A stretch of 64,000 nt of DNA from Tulasnella sp. 424 (lineage: Eukaryota > Basidiomycota > Agaricomycetes > Cantharellales > Tulasnellaceae), in NCBI GenBank assembly GCA_019633425.1, contig WSUB01000165.1, positions 1 to 64,000 of the forward strand, in the 5' to 3' direction. The position numbers and the translations under genes were made by a program. Under the pieces are notes generated by a model. That model saw only the letters and a program-made list of their open reading frames with translations. It was not told the origin of the DNA and made no database searches. Below, in pieces: positions 60,701-64,000 of the stretch. How positions within the stretch are numbered: the first letter of the stretch is position 1; each line of letters starts with the position of its first letter.

Positions 60701-61916
60701 CCATGGCGCCGGGGATGGTACGTTCGGAGATCTTGAAGCCACTATTTCACCGCAGAAGCCAAGTCAGCGAACAATGAGCGAAGCAGGGTGTATGAAAGAA
60801 TCACGTACTTGACGTGGAGGATAGGAATAACAGCGCCACTTTCGACAGGGTTGAGGTACTTGTGGGCGTGCCAGGCGGTTGCGGTCGGGCTGGACAGACG
60901 ACTAAGATGAGTATCGGTCGAGCTGCTGTAGGTCTGATAGTGCTTACCCGGTTTCGCTCTCACCGTCACCGACGACGCAGACGGTCAGGAGGTCTGGGTT
61001 GTCCATGACACTGCCGTACGCGACGGAGAGCGCGTAGCCCAGTTCACCACCTTCATGGATGGCACCGGGGGTTTCGGACTGGACGAGATCCGCGATTAGC
61101 ACCAAAGCACGCAAAAGAGAGCAGAGTCGAAAATGGCGTACATTGACGTGCGAAGGGAATCCTCCAGGCCACGAGAAGGCCTTGACGAACTATGGAGAGA
61201 GGGAAAAGATTCAGGAACCGCGTTCCGCCCCGTACAAAAAACACATCGAAATACCTTTTCCAAGCCTGCGGATGTCAACGGGTATTGGGGGTAGAAGTGA
61301 CTGATACTGCCCTCGAGGTAGAGGCATGATAAGACGGCAGGAGCACCGTGACCGGGACCTGGTTAAAACAGGCATGGGCCGTAAGCGGGGGCCCAGTTGG
61401 GATTGAAATGGGGTGTTTGATGCGCACCAGTAACGTAGATGGCTTTCAAGTCATTGCCCTTGGCTTCTTCCCTTGAGATCAAAGCGAGCAAGTGCGCATA
61501 TGTAAGGTTCAGACCGGGGCTGATAGGATGGTGGAACGGAGAGATTAGGCTCTAATGCGACGGGAGGACGGACATAAGGACGGACCAAGTGCCGAAATGT
61601 CCGAGCAGCCTTTGTTTGACGTCATCTTTGGTCAGGGGTCTTGACTGAAGAGCGTTTGCGCGAAGGAAGATTTGAGCAACGGAGAAGTAGTTTGCGCTGA
61701 GTTCGAAGACGGCAGTGTCAGTGATGGGAAATGCTTGGTCGCCGTCGGAGGTACTCACAGACGCTGGAATTCAAGAAGGGACTGGATCTGGTACGCCTCC
61801 TGATTGGAAGCGACCTTTTCGGTGTCGATCTTGACGGCGAGGTCCACAAGCTGGACTTCTGGGTTGAGCTGGGATGGTTTTGGAGGTGAGATTGATTCTG
61901 TATGACCAGTGAACAT
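57726..61916 (-). CDS. xylulose-5-P/fructose-6-P phosphoketolase
   Basis: Thiamine-diphosphate enzyme that splits xylulose-5-P (or fructose-6-P) with phosphate into acetyl phosphate and glyceraldehyde-3-P (or erythrose-4-P). Intron-rich, more than twelve introns. In order from the ATG at 61916: [16 protein letters not shown] and RLLGHFGT (61730-61580), [15 protein letters not shown] and [12 protein letters not shown] (61530-61340), [37 protein letters not shown] and the TPP site [10 protein letters not shown] (61200-60950), [55 protein letters not shown], the second half with [28 protein letters not shown] and [16 protein letters not shown], then VNFHGYP near 58370 and the C-terminus [14 protein letters not shown]. 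No break is seen in any conserved block. Confidence 0.93.
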
Positions 61917-62273
61917 GTTGGATACTGTGTTGTGTTTGATGGAGAGGGGAAAGCGGATGGGGGCGACAGAGCGATATTTATGGATTTTGCAGACCGCCCA
62001 CGGACGCCGGCTAGATAGGATCAGGAGCGAACAGAAGATTAGATCTTACTTTCAACCCTTCACCTCGGAAAATCTGAGAATTGGGGGTGTTCCTAATCTA
62101 TCCGCCTATTTGCGGCTAAGAGGCTAGCGCATGGATGCCATGGAATGATCTCATACATGACATACCCCGAAGTGCGGCGCCTCCCGGCCTTCTAACCCAG
62201 AGGGGTACACGTTCGCTTCACCTAAAGCTCCTCGAGTAGTCACTCAAACGCCCCCCAACTTCAACGAGATATC
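61917..62273. promoter_or_regulatory. shared divergent promoter, phosphoketolase and acetate kinase
   Basis: 357 bases between two divergent start codons. The tight head-to-head layout suggests co-regulation. I see no single motif I would name. Confidence 0.6.
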
Positions 62274-64000
62274 ATGAAGACCATCCTAGCAGTGGTGAGT
62301 GTCTGTCAGCCTTGTGGGCGTCGTCAAAACTGATAGGGGTGGGGCCGACAGAATTGTGGCTCATCGAGCATCAAATTCAAGCTCTATACGATCCCAACCC
62401 TCGATGTCCTCATCTCTGGACAGGCATCGAGTGTCGCGACCAAGGGCGCAAAACCATCTATCAAGTACGTAGTGCACTCCCATGGCAACGACGAGAGGAA
62501 CGCCGAGGACGAAGAAGAGAATATGCCCTGTACGCAGCATTCCGCATCGGATCAGCTGGACCGTAATTAGCTGACTATCCGGCGTCGTTTTACCCGCTTT
62601 AGACGAAGCCGTCTTTGAACGCATTGTGGCGTTGATCGATCAATCCACCTCGAAGTATTTCCAGCCCGAGGATGCGATAGCGGCGGTCTCACACCGCGTG
62701 GTTCATGGAGGGACCGAATCCGAACCCATGGAGATCTATCCAGGTCATACCGAAGGTCTGGAATTACTGGACAAACTGAGCGACTTCGCTCCTCTTCACG
62801 TTCGTATCACACCCTTCCTCCTCCGGTTCGTTTGGATCACCGGCGCACATGCCCGCTAACCTTTTCGAACTCTCACACTTTTCAGAACCACCGTGCCGTC
62901 GAAGTAGTGAAATGTACGTACCTTCCAAATCCACGCGTCCCGGTCCCATGGAAATGACTGAATTCCATCGTTTCCAGTCTGCCTCGAACACCTGCCAAAG
63001 TCCCGCCAGGTCCTCTGTTTTGACACCCTGTTCCATCACAGCCTCCCCAAGCACATCTACACCTACCCTCTAGCACCTCCCGTAGAGACTCCTGCGATCC
63101 CACTACGCAAATACGGCGCCCATGGTCTCTCATACGCGTACATCCTCGGCAGGATGTCGGAGCACCTCCAGAAGCCTCAGGAGGAGCTAAATCTGATCAT
63201 AGCACATCTAGGAAGCGGTGCGAGTATGTGCTTGATCAAGGAAGGAAAGAGCTTTGATACCACGATGGGGCTCACGCCATTAGAAGGTGCGTGCCAATGT
63301 CTTGTTGCTTTAGCGAGGGGATGGAACCTTGGTTTCCCCCCTCGAAACGGAAATAGTCGCAATCAGCTGATAGTGACCCTCTCGCGGATTGGTGGGGATA
63401 GGATTACCAGGAGGAACCCGAACAGGTTCACTCGACCCAGCCCTGATCTTTCACCACACGCCTTCCGCGTCTGAGAAAGTCGACTTTAATGGTTTCCCCG
63501 TAGCGAAAGCCGAGATGATAATGAACAAGTGAGTGTCCTCTTCCTGGTTGCCGAACCGTGCCCTGCGCCGGCTCCCCATCTCCCCTCTATCGCTATTCGC
63601 TCGCATTTCTGACCTTGCCGGTCCTCTTACCCTCGCGCTCCCTCTCCCCACCGCCAACCGTCCTACGGGAATTATCCGCACGACCGGTCTAACACGGTGG
63701 ATCATGCGTTGAACGGGTCGGAACTTCATGCGGCAGGGAGGGCGGTTTGCAGGCGCTCTGCGGCACAAGCAACTTCGGTACGATCGCCTCCGAAATGGCG
63801 GCGACTGCGTCTAGTGGTGGTGACTCCGAGAAATACCGCCTCGCGTACGAGGTCTTCTTAGACCGGGTCCTGAACTATCTTGGTGCCTATCTGGTCAAGC
63901 TCTTCGGCAGCGGCTCGGCGACCTCGCCGGAACTTCACGGAGTCGTCTTCTCGGGCGGGATCGGAGAGAGGTCCACCCAACTTCGGGCGGACGTGGGTAA
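62274..64000 (+). CDS. acetate kinase, cut by the right edge
   Basis: Converts acetyl phosphate and ADP to acetate and ATP; in fungi it works with phosphoketolase. Exons: 62274-62294, 62352-62562, 62603-62799, 62886-62913, 62978-63286, 63402-63528, 63737 to the edge. Motifs in order: MKTILAVNCGSSSIKFKLY, the substrate loop SHRVVHGG, FDTLFHHSLPKHIYTYPL, IIAHLGSGASMCLIKEGKS, TMGLTPLEGLPGGTRTGSLD, NKEGGLQALCGTSNFGTIAS and VVFSGGIGERS. The last intron (63529-63736) is placed so that NK joins EGGLQALCG in frame. The stop lies beyond the window. Confidence 0.93.

Noticed and set aside
62764..63054. Minus-strand ORF opposite acetate kinase
   Set aside because: Overlaps confirmed acetate kinase exons and introns on the other strand; no motif.
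63640..63736. Reading VDHALNGSELHAAG as acetate kinase coding sequence followed by a frameshift
   Set aside because: A single intron from 63529 to 63736 joins NK to EGGLQALCGTSNFG in frame, which matches the family without any frameshift.
1..64000. CRISPR arrays, operons, Shine-Dalgarno sites, tRNA and rRNA genes
   Set aside because: The sequence is eukaryotic with spliced genes; no tRNA or rRNA signature was seen on either strand by eye, although a covariance-model scan was not possible.

Overview
The window is nuclear DNA of a filamentous basidiomycete, most likely an Agaricomycete. Genes carry many short GT-AG introns (mostly 45-75 nt). The protein families seen are NOP10, a Ysp2/Lam-type sterol-transfer protein, NACHT-WD40 NLRs with near-identical WD repeats, phosphoketolase and a divergent acetate kinase. 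An order such as Cantharellales would fit but cannot be shown from the sequence alone.

Layout. 1-2.85 kb: single-copy flank with NOP10. 2.85-18.3 kb (unit 1) and 20.0-35.3 kb (unit 2): two tandem copies, about 17 kb apart, of a module holding a GRAM-VASt membrane protein (+), a thioredoxin (+), a NACHT-WD40 NLR (-), a non-coding-looking spacer and a small three-finger C2H2 protein (-). 35.3-47.5 kb: a scrambled zone with two further C2H2 genes, broken methyltransferase genes, a thioredoxin-methyltransferase chimera, a 204-bp MITE family, a palindrome of almost 0.9 kb and a CpG-poor patch. 47.5-55.25 kb: an array of SAM-dependent methyltransferases built from a repeated A-type/B-type pair; three A genes and one B gene are intact. 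55.5-57.1 kb: an F-box protein (-). 57.7-64.0 kb: phosphoketolase (-) and acetate kinase (+, runs off the right edge), divergent across 357 bp.

How the genes relate. The two module copies decay in a complementary way. Unit 1 keeps the full sterol-transfer gene but has two frameshifts in its NLR. Unit 2 has an open NLR but lost the promoter and start of the sterol-transfer gene, because the duplication breakpoint lies inside its first exon. Both thioredoxins and all four C2H2 genes are intact. The NLR has HeLo/MLKL-like helical N-terminal segments, a NACHT ATPase and 12-14 WD40 repeats evolving in concert, which is the architecture of fungal allorecognition and innate-immunity receptors. The phosphoketolase and acetate kinase form a short pathway from xylulose-5-phosphate to acetyl phosphate to acetate plus ATP. 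All exon borders were read by eye from splice consensus, frame continuity and comparison between paralogs; none was checked against transcripts.
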